Shown one piece after another: positions 15,796 to 23,169 of a stretch of 64,000 nt of DNA. A model generated the notes under the pieces. That model saw nothing but the letters and a program-made list of their open reading frames with translations, ran no database searches and had not been told where the DNA came from. How positions within the stretch are numbered: the first letter of the stretch is position 1; each line of letters starts with the position of its first letter. The stretch covers positions 248,001 through 312,000 of the forward strand of contig CAWBJP010000010.1 of the NCBI GenBank assembly GCA_963789165.1, in the 5' to 3' direction. Origin of the DNA: CAWBJP01 sp963789165 (GTDB taxonomy: Bacteria; Actinomycetota; Acidimicrobiia; IMCC26256; BP-133). A program made the translations under genes and the position numbers.

Positions 15796-16431
15796 GTGAC
15801 GGAAGGCCCTCATGCTTCGGGGGACACCCCCCAACCCCCTCATGCTTCGGGGGACACCCCCCAACCCCCGGGCGACGCTCCGGCCAGCAGGCGGGAAGCG
15901 ATTCTCGCCGCCGCCCTGGAACTCTTCCGGCGGCGCAGCTTTCACGCCGTGGGGATCGACGAGATCGGGACGGCGGCGGGCATCTCCGGGCCGGGTGTCT
16001 ACCGCCACTTCCCCTCCAAGGACTCTCTTCTCGTCGCCCTCTTCGACCGCATCAGCGAGGAGATGCTCGACGGCGCCCGGGTGGTGGTGGCCGAGGACCT
16101 GACGCCGGAGGAGACACTGCGCCGGCTCGTCGAGCTCCACGTCGGGTTCGTCTCTGAGGAGCGGGCGTTGCTGTCGGTGTGGATCCAGGACTGGCGCAGC
16201 CTGCCGGCGCCCGACCGCCAACGGGTCCGCCGCCGCCAGGTGGAGTACGTCGGCGAGTGGATCCGGCCCCTGGCCCAGCTGCGCCCCGAACTCTCCCCCA
16301 AAACGGCCGAGACGGTGGCCTACGCGGCCGTGAATACCATCAACTCGGTGGCCTTCCGCGACGCCGGTCTCCCCCGGGAGGAGCTCGATCCCCTCCTGGC
16401 CCGCCTGGCTCTGGCGGTCCTGGAGGCATGA
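15796..16431 (+). CDS. TetR-family transcriptional regulator
   Basis: This is a 211-residue regulator. The DNA-binding domain is at about residues 34-80: AILAAALELFRRRSFHAVGI, then EIGTAAGISGPGVYRHFPSK with the typical TetR helix-turn-helix. The C-terminal ligand domain is helical. The GTG at 15796 follows AAG and begins VTEGPHASGD. Residues 4-24 are two copies of a 10-residue repeat (PHASGDTPQP) made by a tandem copy of the palindromic repeat. It probably represses itself and the divergent SDR gene through the palindrome at 15739-15763, in response to a lipid-like ligand (inferred from the target). Confidence 0.87.
   Translation: MTEGPHASGDTPQPPHASGDTPQPPGDAPASRREAILAAALELFRRRSFHAVGIDEIGTAAGISGPGVYRHFPSKDSLLVALFDRISEEMLDGARVVVAEDLTPEETLRRLVELHVGFVSEERALLSVWIQDWRSLPAPDRQRVRRRQVEYVGEWIRPLAQLRPELSPKTAETVAYAAVNTINSVAFRDAGLPREELDPLLARLALAVLEA
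15811..15872 (+). repeat. GC-rich palindromic repeat duplicated in tandem in the TetR 5' end
   Basis: Two perfect 30-base units begin at 15811 and 15841. Each contains GCTTCGGGGGACACCCCCC. The second unit continues into AACCCCCGGG. Each encodes ten residues, so tandem gain or loss keeps the reading frame. Confidence 0.88.
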
Positions 16432-17216
16432 GCTCGCTGGATGAGGTGTGGGCCGACCTGGAGGCCGAGTGCGACTCGCTCGACGTCCTGGTGGCCGGCC
16501 TCGACCCCACCGCCTGGAACGTTCCCACCCCGGCCGAGGGCTGGACGGTCAAGGACCAGATCAGCCATCTGGCCTCGGTGGACGAGTGGGCCGCCCTGGC
16601 CGCCGGCGACCCCGACGGCTTCCGGGCATGGGTGACGAGCCTCTCGGTCGCCGACCCCGAGGGGATCGTGAACGCGCCGGTGGAGCAGGCCCGGAGCAGG
16701 TCCGGGACCGACGTGCTGGCCTGGTGGCGCCAGGCCCGGTCCACCCTCGCCGCCGCCATCGAGGGAATCGACCCCGCCGCCCGGGCTCCGTGGTTCGGTC
16801 CACCCATGGCCATCCCCACACTCCTCACGGCCCGGCTCATGGAGACGTGGGCCCACGGCGAGGATGTGGCCGAAGCCCTCGGGGTCGAGCGCCCTCCCAC
16901 CGCCCGGCTCCGCCACGTCGCCCACCTCGGCGTCCGCACCCGGTCCTTCGCCTACGCCTCCCGGGGTCTGCCCACCCCGCCCGTCGACGTCCGGGTCGAG
17001 CTCACCGGGCCGGGCGGGGAAACGTGGACCTGGGGCGACGAGACGGCTCCGGCCCGGGTCCGGGGGCCGGCCGTGGACTTCTGCCGAGTGGTCACCCGCC
17101 GGCGGACGCCGGACGATACGGCCCTGGCCATCAAGGGCGACGCCGCCGTCGAATGGCTCTCCATCGCCCAGGCCTTCGCCGGGCCGGCGGGCAGGGACCC
17201 CACGCCCGGGAAGTAG
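16428..17216 (+). CDS. TIGR03084-type maleylpyruvate-isomerase-fold protein
   Basis: This is a 262-residue protein of the DinB/mycothiol-dependent maleylpyruvate isomerase fold, TIGR03084 type. Likely metal-binding His residues are in KDQISHLASVDEWAALAAG and METWAHGEDVAEALG, with a third in RHVAHLGVRTR. The C-terminal part (PVDVRVELTGPGGETWTWGD) resembles the small domain often fused in this family. The ATG overlaps the TetR stop by 4 bases (ATGA), so it is co-transcribed with the regulator. The chemical role is unknown; mycothiol-linked chemistry is plausible. Confidence 0.82.
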   Translation: MSSLDEVWADLEAECDSLDVLVAGLDPTAWNVPTPAEGWTVKDQISHLASVDEWAALAAGDPDGFRAWVTSLSVADPEGIVNAPVEQARSRSGTDVLAWWRQARSTLAAAIEGIDPAARAPWFGPPMAIPTLLTARLMETWAHGEDVAEALGVERPPTARLRHVAHLGVRTRSFAYASRGLPTPPVDVRVELTGPGGETWTWGDETAPARVRGPAVDFCRVVTRRRTPDDTALAIKGDAAVEWLSIAQAFAGPAGRDPTPGK

Positions 17217-17267
17217 CGGGGCCCCTGGCCGGCGGCCCACAATGGCCCCGGCAAAGGGGGGTCCGCG

Positions 17268-17651
17268 GTGTCGGAGTTCAAGAGCACGGTCGAGCACAAG
17301 AACATCGAGGCGCCCGAGGAGGTGCGGACCTTCGACCGGGGGCGGATGGAACTGGTATGGGTCGGGGGGACCACCTTCGTGCGGGCCACCTTCGAGCCGG
17401 GCTTCCGCTGGTCGGAGTCCCTCAAACCCAAGGTCGGCACCGACAGCTGCCAGCTGCCCCACACCGGCTACGTCGTGTCCGGCCGCCTCGGGGTGGCACC
17501 CGATGGCGGCGACGAGGTCGTGCTCTCCCCCGGGGACGTGTTCGCCATCGAACCGGGCCACGACACCTGGGTGGTGGGCGAGGACCAGGTCGTGCTCCTC
17601 GACTTCACGGGCGACGACCATCTGGGCAAGATGCTCGACTGGTCGGGCTGA
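17268..17651 (+). CDS. cupin-domain protein
   Basis: This is a 127-residue single-domain cupin. The barrel includes VGGTTFVRATFEPGFRWSES, HTGYVVSGRLGVAPDGGDEV, LSPGDVFAIEPGHDTWVVGE and VVLLDFTGDDHLG. The His and Glu residues at HTGY, EPGHD and GDDH are possible metal ligands. The GTG start is preceded by AAAGGGGGG. It follows the TIGR03084-like gene by 51 bases. The function is unknown. Confidence 0.8.
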   Translation: MSEFKSTVEHKNIEAPEEVRTFDRGRMELVWVGGTTFVRATFEPGFRWSESLKPKVGTDSCQLPHTGYVVSGRLGVAPDGGDEVVLSPGDVFAIEPGHDTWVVGEDQVVLLDFTGDDHLGKMLDWSG

Positions 17652-17697
17652 CCCTCTGACACTCCCCCTTCGTTTCCTCGACGCGTGACACGATAAT

Positions 17698-17726
17698 CTT
17701 CCGATCAGTCGAAAACCGACCGGAAG
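17698..17726. promoter_or_regulatory. interrupted palindrome before the beta-oxidation operon
   Basis: CTTCCG (17698) and CGGAAG (17721) flank a centre containing GTCG-AAAAC-CGAC. It lies immediately upstream of the first thiolase-like gene (start 17731 or 17734), next to a GATAAT sequence at 17692 that could be a -10 box. It could be the operator for the TetR protein at the end of the operon. Confidence 0.4.
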
Positions 17727-17730
17727 GGGG

Positions 17731-18780
17731 ATGGTGGTCTACGTCGCCGGCGCCGCCATCGTGCCCGGTGGGGATCCCGCCGAGGCCAGCCTGGAGGAGC
17801 TCGTCTTCGAGGCGGCCGCCGCCGCCCTGACCGACGCCGGCACGACCCGGGCCGAGATCGACGGCGTGTGCCTGGCCGCCTCCGACCAGCTCGACGGCCG
17901 GGTCATCTCCTCCATGCACCTGGCCGGGCCCGCCGGCGGCTACCTGCGGGACGAGGTCAAGGTGGCCGACGACGGCTCGTCCGCCTTCGCCGCCGCCGTG
18001 CTGCGCCTCGAGGCCGGCGCCAGCCGCCGGGTGCTGGCCGTCGCCTGGGGGAAACGGGAGAAGGTCACGCCGGCCGAAGCCGAGGCGCCCAACCCGTCAC
18101 CCCTCTACGAGCGGGAACTCGGCCTGCACCCGTTGGTGGCCGAGGCCCTGGTGGCCCAGTTGTTTGCCCACCGCCACGGCATTCCCCTCGACCGCTTCGA
18201 CGAGCTGGCCGCCCGGCTGCACGGTGACCGGGTCGGACACGGCGCCGGCTCCGGCGATGACGATGGCGACGGGATGATCTCCTCACCCCTTCGGTACCGT
18301 CATCTGGCGCCGGAAGCGGATGCGGGGGTGGCCCTCGTCCTGTCCTCCGAGCCGGCGGCCGTGGAGGTGGCCGGGCTGGCCTGGGGCGCGGAAAGTGCCG
18401 ACCCTCTGGCCCGGGCCGCACCGCCGGAGGAGACGCTGGCCGCGCTGGCCCAACGGGCCTACCAGCAGGCGGGTGGGGACGCGACCGCCGCCACCGTGGT
18501 GGAGACGACCGAGCGCAATGTCTTCCGGTTGTGCATCTCGGCCGCCGGTCTCGGCCTGGTGGACCCCGCCGGCGCCCCCGACACCCTCCTGAACGACGGG
18601 CTGCCGGCGCTCAACGCCGCCGGCGGCTTTGCCGGCGAGGCGATGTTCGCCGCCGGCCTGGAACGCATCGCCCATGCCGCCCGGGCCGTGGCCGCCGGGG
18701 CCGGCCTGGCCGTGGCCCACTCCTCCTACGGGCGGGCGGGGCAGGGACAGCTCGTGACCGTCCTCCGGAGGGCTACGTGA
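17731..18780 (+). CDS. thiolase-fold protein (SCP2/lipid-transfer type), probably non-catalytic
   Basis: This is a 349-residue thiolase-superfamily protein resembling the Ltp proteins of steroid and lipid degradation operons. It has the fold (EELVFEAAAAALTDAGTTRA, AEIDGVCLAASDQLDGR, SSAFAAAVLRLEAG, ALNAAGGFAGEAMF), but I see no nucleophilic Cys in the usual SGSxA-type position. It may be a structural partner or a retro-aldolase of the Ltp2 kind working with the DUF35 protein. ATG 17731 is very close to the G-rich ribosome site, so GTG 17734 may be the real start. It is the first gene of a six-gene operon. Confidence 0.78.
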   Translation: MVVYVAGAAIVPGGDPAEASLEELVFEAAAAALTDAGTTRAEIDGVCLAASDQLDGRVISSMHLAGPAGGYLRDEVKVADDGSSAFAAAVLRLEAGASRRVLAVAWGKREKVTPAEAEAPNPSPLYERELGLHPLVAEALVAQLFAHRHGIPLDRFDELAARLHGDRVGHGAGSGDDDGDGMISSPLRYRHLAPEADAGVALVLSSEPAAVEVAGLAWGAESADPLARAAPPEETLAALAQRAYQQAGGDATAATVVETTERNVFRLCISAAGLGLVDPAGAPDTLLNDGLPALNAAGGFAGEAMFAAGLERIAHAARAVAAGAGLAVAHSSYGRAGQGQLVTVLRRAT

Positions 18781-18786
18781 CCCCCG

Positions 18787-19998
18787 GTGCCCCGGCGGGC
18801 ACCCGGGGTGCGGGGTGTCCCCGCTGCAGTCGTCGGGGTGGGCATGTCCCACTTCCGGACCCGGCGCGACGACGAGGACCTGGTCGGCCTCCTCCAGGAG
18901 GGCGCCGAGCTGGCCCTGGCCGACGCCGGCCTGGACATGGGCGACATCGACGCCCTGGTTCTGTCCCAGTCGCCCGACGCCCTGCACGGCATCGGCCATC
19001 CCGAGCAGGCCGCGGCCGCCGCCCTGGCCGCGGCGGGCAAGCCCGTGCTCCGGGTGCACACCGGCGGGGCGACGGGCGCCTCCGCCTTCCAGGTGGGGTG
19101 GTGGGCGGTGGCCTCGGGCCGGTTCGAGTCCGTGCTGGTGGTGGGGGCGGAGAAGATGGGTGACGCGCTCCAGCCCGCCCAGGTGGCCCTCAACATGATC
19201 TGGGACCCCGCCTACGAGACCGGTCTCCCGCTCAACACCATCGCCATGACCGCCCTGGCCGCCGTGCGCTACATGAAACGCTTCGGCGCCACCGAGGAGG
19301 ACTTCGCCGTGGTGGCCGAACGGCTGCGGGCCAACGGAGCCCGGAACGCCCACGCCCACCTGCGGATCCCCATCTCGGCCAAGGAGATCATGGAGACGCC
19401 CGTCCTGTGCTGGCCGCTGCGCCTGGCCATGTGCTGCCCGCAGACCTCGGGGTCAGCTGCGGTGGTGATCACCAGCGGCGAGCGGGCCCGGCGCCTGTCC
19501 ACCCCCGCCGCCTGGGTGCGGGGCGTGACCGCCCGCTCCAACACCTATTTCATGGGCGACAAGATGGGTGACTGCGGCGAGAACGACCACGCCACCCCTT
19601 ACGAGCTCCACCTGGCCGCCACCGAGGCCTATGCCATGGCCGGCATCACCGACCCGACGACCGAGATCGATCTCGCCGAGCCCTACGTCCCCTTCTCCTC
19701 CATGGAGGCGCCCATGCTCGAAGCGCTCGGCGTGTGCCGCCCAGGCGAGGGGTTCCGCCTGGCCGCCGAGGGCGCCTTCGACCGGGACGGACGCCTCCCG
19801 GTGTGCCCGTCGGGCGGGGTCATGTGCACCAACCCCATCAGCGTCACCGCCCTGGTGCGGATGGCCGAGGCGGCCCAGCAGGTGCGCCGGCGGGCAGGGG
19901 ACCACCAGGTCGACCGGGCCCGCCTGGCCGTCGCCACCGGGGTGGGCGGCTCGATCCAGTTCTACGTGGTCGGCGTCTTCGGGAAGGACCCGGCATGA
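18787..19998 (+). CDS. thiolase-family protein (acetyl-CoA acetyltransferase/Ltp-like)
   Basis: This is a 403-residue thiolase-family protein. Motifs include VVGVGMSHFRTRRDDEDLVG, HTGGATGASAFQVGWWAVAS, SVLVVGAEKMGD, EIDLAEPYVPFSS and CPSGGVMCTNPISVTALVRM. It pairs with the shorter thiolase-fold protein just upstream, as Ltp pairs do in cholesterol side-chain operons. The GTG start at 18787 lies 6 bases after the upstream stop. The first 15 or so residues (VPRRAPGVRGVPA) are encoded by a palindromic repeat copy, so family homology begins near VVGVGMSHF. Confidence 0.85.
   Translation: MPRRAPGVRGVPAAVVGVGMSHFRTRRDDEDLVGLLQEGAELALADAGLDMGDIDALVLSQSPDALHGIGHPEQAAAAALAAAGKPVLRVHTGGATGASAFQVGWWAVASGRFESVLVVGAEKMGDALQPAQVALNMIWDPAYETGLPLNTIAMTALAAVRYMKRFGATEEDFAVVAERLRANGARNAHAHLRIPISAKEIMETPVLCWPLRLAMCCPQTSGSAAVVITSGERARRLSTPAAWVRGVTARSNTYFMGDKMGDCGENDHATPYELHLAATEAYAMAGITDPTTEIDLAEPYVPFSSMEAPMLEALGVCRPGEGFRLAAEGAFDRDGRLPVCPSGGVMCTNPISVTALVRMAEAAQQVRRRAGDHQVDRARLAVATGVGGSIQFYVVGVFGKDPA
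18802..18828 (+). repeat. GC-rich palindromic repeat, copy in the thiolase 5' end
   Basis: CCCGGGGTGC followed by GGGGTGTCCCCG encodes PGVRGVP at the thiolase N-terminus. It is one of the two cleanest copies of the family. Confidence 0.85.
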
Positions 19999-20828
19999 CC
20001 ACCACCCGGGCCGGCGACGTCGTCGTGGCGGTGGACGGATCGGTGGTGCGGGTCACCATCGACCGCCCGGCAGCCCGCAACGCCATCAACGAGGCGGTGG
20101 TGGACGGGCTCGAGGCCGCGCTCGACGTGGCCGAGGCATCCCGGGCCAGGGTGGTGGTCCTGCGGGGGGCGGGCGGCACGTTCTGCGCCGGAGCCGACCT
20201 CAAGCTGGTCCAGACGCTCATCGGCGACCGGGAGCTGATGGCGGGCTACGTCACCCGGCTGGCCAACGTCACCGAGCGCCTGGAGTCGGGGCCGTTCGTG
20301 TCGGTGGCCGTCGTCGAGGGGTTTGCCCTGGCCGGCGGGTGCGAACTCCTCCTGGCCTGTGACATTTCGGTGGCGGCCGACGTCGCCCGCATCGGCGACC
20401 GCCACCTGGAGTACGGCCTGGCGCCCGGCGCAGGCGGCTCGGTGCGCCTGGTCCGGGCGCTCCCCAAGGCGCAGGCCCGCTACCTACTGCTGACCGGCCA
20501 GGCCATCACCGGAACCCAGGCCGCGGAGTGGGGTCTGGTCACCCTCGCCGTCCCAGGAGTAGATCTCGATACCACCGCCGAGCGGATCGTCGGCCGGCTG
20601 GCCAGCCGCAGCGGCGACGCCCTGCGGGCCGTCAAGGCCATGGTCACCGCCGCCGGAACCGAGCGGTCGGTGAACGAGGCCATGCTGGCCGAGCGGGAGA
20701 TCTTCGTGGACTTCATCAGCACCAGCCCGGACGTGAAGGAAGGGCTCTCCGCCTTCGCCGAAGGCCGGCCGACCCGCTTTCCCGGGGTGCGGGGTGTCCC
20801 CGAAAACAACCCTGAGGAGAACCGTTGA
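19995..20828 (+). CDS. enoyl-CoA hydratase/isomerase family protein
   Basis: This is a 277-residue crotonase-fold enzyme. The CoA oxyanion-hole segments are RGAGGTFCAGADLKLVQTL and VVEGFALAGGCELLLACDIS. It should hydrate or isomerise an enoyl-CoA in beta-oxidation. The ATG overlaps the thiolase stop (ATGA). Normal family sequence ends at FAEGRPTRF; the last 15 residues (PGVRGVPENNPEENR) come from a palindromic repeat copy and the next gene's ribosome site. Confidence 0.88.
   Translation: MTTTRAGDVVVAVDGSVVRVTIDRPAARNAINEAVVDGLEAALDVAEASRARVVVLRGAGGTFCAGADLKLVQTLIGDRELMAGYVTRLANVTERLESGPFVSVAVVEGFALAGGCELLLACDISVAADVARIGDRHLEYGLAPGAGGSVRLVRALPKAQARYLLLTGQAITGTQAAEWGLVTLAVPGVDLDTTAERIVGRLASRSGDALRAVKAMVTAAGTERSVNEAMLAEREIFVDFISTSPDVKEGLSAFAEGRPTRFPGVRGVPENNPEENR
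20781..20805 (+). repeat. GC-rich palindromic repeat, copy at the enoyl-CoA hydratase 3' end
   Basis: CCCGGGGTGC plus GGGGTGTCCCCG encodes PGVRGVPE at the enzyme's C-terminus. A more degenerate relative may lie at 20847-20871 in the next gene. Confidence 0.85.
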
Positions 20829-21319
20829 GCGACACCGAGACGAGCGCCCGGGGCCCGGGGAATCCCCCGGACGAACGCATCCTGATCCCGGGGTCGTGGC
20901 GGCTCGACTACTCCCACGCCGCCGGCCGGGCCGCCAGCCGGTTCCTCGTCGCCCTGCGGGATGAGGGCCGGATCCTGGCCTCACCCTGTCCCCGGTGCTC
21001 GCGGGTGCGGGTGCCGCCCCGGTCCTTCTGCGAGGACTGCTTCGTGCGGACATCGGACGAGTGGGTCGAGGTCGGTCCCGGCGGCGTGGTGGAGGCCTTC
21101 ACCGTCACCCGGGCCGAGTTCCCCGGCTACCCGCCCCCACCCCACGCCTTGGCCTACGTGCGCCTGGACGGCGCCGGTACGGCCATGGCCAACTTCGTCG
21201 AGGGCCTCGACCTGTCTGACGCGGACGGTCCCCCGCTGGCCATCGGCGACCGGGTGCGGGCCGTTTTCGCCTCGGAGCGCCAGGCCCGGATCACCGACTT
21301 CCACTTCGAAAAGGAATAG
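20825..21319 (+). CDS. DUF35 / acyl-CoA-associated zinc-ribbon OB-fold protein
   Basis: This is a 164-residue protein with an N-terminal helix, a zinc ribbon (CPRCSRVRVPPRSFCEDC) and an OB-fold (GGVVEAFTVTRAEFPGY, GDRVRAVFASERQARITDFH). Such proteins partner with thiolase-fold Ltp proteins and bind acyl-CoA. It starts at a TTG (20825) that overlaps the enoyl-CoA hydratase stop, with GAGGAGA just upstream. Its presence supports an Ltp-type aldolase reaction in this operon. Confidence 0.82.
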   Translation: MSDTETSARGPGNPPDERILIPGSWRLDYSHAAGRAASRFLVALRDEGRILASPCPRCSRVRVPPRSFCEDCFVRTSDEWVEVGPGGVVEAFTVTRAEFPGYPPPPHALAYVRLDGAGTAMANFVEGLDLSDADGPPLAIGDRVRAVFASERQARITDFHFEKE

Positions 21320-21328
21320 GGGAGGACC

Positions 21329-22537
21329 ATGTCGGACCAGCCGATCGACCTCGACCTGCCGTGGTGCTTCACGGACGAACACCGGGCCTGGCGCAAGTCG
21401 CTGCGGGACTTTTGCGACCGGGCCATCGCCCCCACCGCCGCCCAGCGCAACATCGACGCCCACTTCGACGCCGACCTGATGTCGTCGCTGGGTGACCTCG
21501 GCGTCTACGGCCTGCTCACCGGACGATCCAACGGCGAGATGGCGGGCGACATGCGCAGCTTCTGCCTCACCATCGAGGAGCTGGCCAGGGTCGACTCCGG
21601 TGTGGCCGTCAGCGTGCACGTCCAGGCCATCTCCGCCTGCCTGTTCGAGCATCTGGCCTCGGACGAGCAGCGCCGCGAACACCTCCCGGGGATGGCGGCG
21701 GGCACGACGTTCGTCTCCTTCGGCCTGACAGAGCCCACCGGCGGATCCGACGCCGGCAACATCTCGACCACCGCCCGGCGCACCGACGGCGGCTGGATCA
21801 TCAACGGGGCGAAGCAGTTCATCACCAACTCGGGCACGCCGTTCTCCCGCTACATCGTCCTCTTCGCCGCCAGCGGACAGGCTGCTACGGCGGGGACACC
21901 CCGCACCCCGGGAGAGAAGCGCCGTCCGCCGATCTCGGCGTTCCTCGTGCCCCTGGACGCGCCCGGGGTCACCGTGGGTCCGTCCTATCCCAAGCTCGGC
22001 TGGCGGACGTCCGACACCCACCCGCTGTATTTCGACGACGTCGAGGTGCCCGACTCCGCCCTGCTGGGCGAGGAGGGTCGGGGCTACCGCGAGGCGTTGC
22101 GCTTCCTCACCTGGGCCCGCCTTCCCATCGCCTCCATGTCGGTCGGCCTGGCCCAGGGGTGCCTGGAGGAGACGCTGGCCTTCGTCGGCTCCCGGACGTC
22201 GTTCCACCAACCCCTGGGGTCGCTGCAGGGCGTCGCCTTCCAGGTGGCCGACATCGCGGCCAAGACGGCCACGGCCCGGACCCTCACCTACGACGCCGCC
22301 TGGCGCTACGACCACGGCCACCCCTACGACCAGGAGGCGGCCATCTGCAAGCTGGTGGCCTCCGAGCTGGCCAACCAGGTGGCCTACACCGCCACCCAGC
22401 TCCACGGCGGCTACGGCTTCATGGACGATTCCGCCGTCACCCGCCACTACGCCGACGCCCGCATCCTCACCATCGGCGAGGGCACGTCGGAGATCCAGCG
22501 CCTCCTCATCGCCCGGAGCCTGCGCCTCCCCGTCTAG
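21329..22537 (+). CDS. acyl-CoA dehydrogenase
   Basis: This is a 402-residue FAD-dependent acyl-CoA dehydrogenase. Signature regions are FGLTEPTGGSDAGNISTTAR, WIINGAKQFITNSG, and the C-terminal QLHGGYGFMDDSAVTRHYAD and GEGTSEIQRLLIARSL. It would introduce the alpha-beta double bond in a CoA ester. A palindromic repeat copy is inserted in frame in the middle domain (ATAGTPRTPGEKRR), in a loop just before ISAFLVPLDAPGV. The ribosome site is GGGGAGGACC. It is the fifth gene of the operon. Confidence 0.92.
   Translation: MSDQPIDLDLPWCFTDEHRAWRKSLRDFCDRAIAPTAAQRNIDAHFDADLMSSLGDLGVYGLLTGRSNGEMAGDMRSFCLTIEELARVDSGVAVSVHVQAISACLFEHLASDEQRREHLPGMAAGTTFVSFGLTEPTGGSDAGNISTTARRTDGGWIINGAKQFITNSGTPFSRYIVLFAASGQAATAGTPRTPGEKRRPPISAFLVPLDAPGVTVGPSYPKLGWRTSDTHPLYFDDVEVPDSALLGEEGRGYREALRFLTWARLPIASMSVGLAQGCLEETLAFVGSRTSFHQPLGSLQGVAFQVADIAAKTATARTLTYDAAWRYDHGHPYDQEAAICKLVASELANQVAYTATQLHGGYGFMDDSAVTRHYADARILTIGEGTSEIQRLLIARSLRLPV
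21891..21912 (-). repeat. GC-rich palindromic repeat inside acyl-CoA dehydrogenase
   Basis: CGGGGACACCCCG followed by CACCCCGGG, in the reverse orientation to the thiolase copy. It encodes AGTPRTPG in a surface loop of the enzyme, without frame disruption. Confidence 0.85.
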
Positions 22538-23169
22538 TGAGCGTCACCGAACCCTCCGAGCAGGCCCAACCCCTGGGACGTGTGGCCCGCAAGCGGATCC
22601 GCCGGATCAACGAGATCCTCCGGGTGGCAGCCGAGGTGCTCGGGGAGCGCGGCTATCAGGGCACCAGCCTCGAAGAGGTGGCCGACCGCCTCGACCTGGC
22701 CAAGGCGTCGCTGTACCACTACTTCGAATCCAAAGAGGCGTTGTTCTCCGCCGCGTTGGGCACGGCCGCCGAAGAGGTCATCGGCCGGCTGACGGTCATC
22801 GCCGACGAGGAGGGCAGCGCCCCCCAGCGGTTGCGCCGGCTCATTGTCGAGCAGGTCCGCTTCACCACCGAGGAGTACCCCGAGCTCTCCCGCCTCTTTC
22901 TGCGCCGCTTCGAATGGCCCGAGTCGATCGACGAGAAGATCCACGACTGGCAGGCCCGCCACGACGCCATCTTCAAGCGGGTGATCGAGGAGGGCGCCGC
23001 CGCTGGCGAACTTCGCGTCGCCGATCCCGGCGTCGCCCGCCAGTGCCTCATCGGGGCGGTCAACTTCGTGCCCTTCTGGGGTTACAAGCCGGACGGGCGG
23101 TACTCGAACGACGAACTGGTGGAGGTCGTGGCCGACTCCCTGATGCTCATGTTCGGCGTCCGCCGCTAG
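22537..23169 (+). CDS. TetR-family transcriptional regulator
   Basis: This is a 210-residue regulator with a helix-turn-helix at about residues 20-66 (INEILRVAAEVLGERGYQGT, then SLEEVADRLDLAKASLYHYF). The C-terminal domain contains EYPELSRLFLRRFEWPESID. The GTG start shares a base with the acyl-CoA dehydrogenase stop (TAGTG), so it is the last gene of the beta-oxidation operon and probably its repressor, acting at the palindrome before 17731. The stop codon overlaps that of the convergent subtilase gene. Confidence 0.87.
   Translation: MSVTEPSEQAQPLGRVARKRIRRINEILRVAAEVLGERGYQGTSLEEVADRLDLAKASLYHYFESKEALFSAALGTAAEEVIGRLTVIADEEGSAPQRLRRLIVEQVRFTTEEYPELSRLFLRRFEWPESIDEKIHDWQARHDAIFKRVIEEGAAAGELRVADPGVARQCLIGAVNFVPFWGYKPDGRYSNDELVEVVADSLMLMFGVRR

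Noticed and set aside
15811..15872. Two direct repeats considered as a CRISPR array
   Set aside because: The units are adjacent with no spacers and lie inside a coding sequence. There are no cas genes in the window.
17195..17215. A further repeat copy at the end of the TIGR03084-like gene
   Set aside because: Only a partial match (GGACCCCACGCCCGGG) without the palindromic core; too diverged to count.
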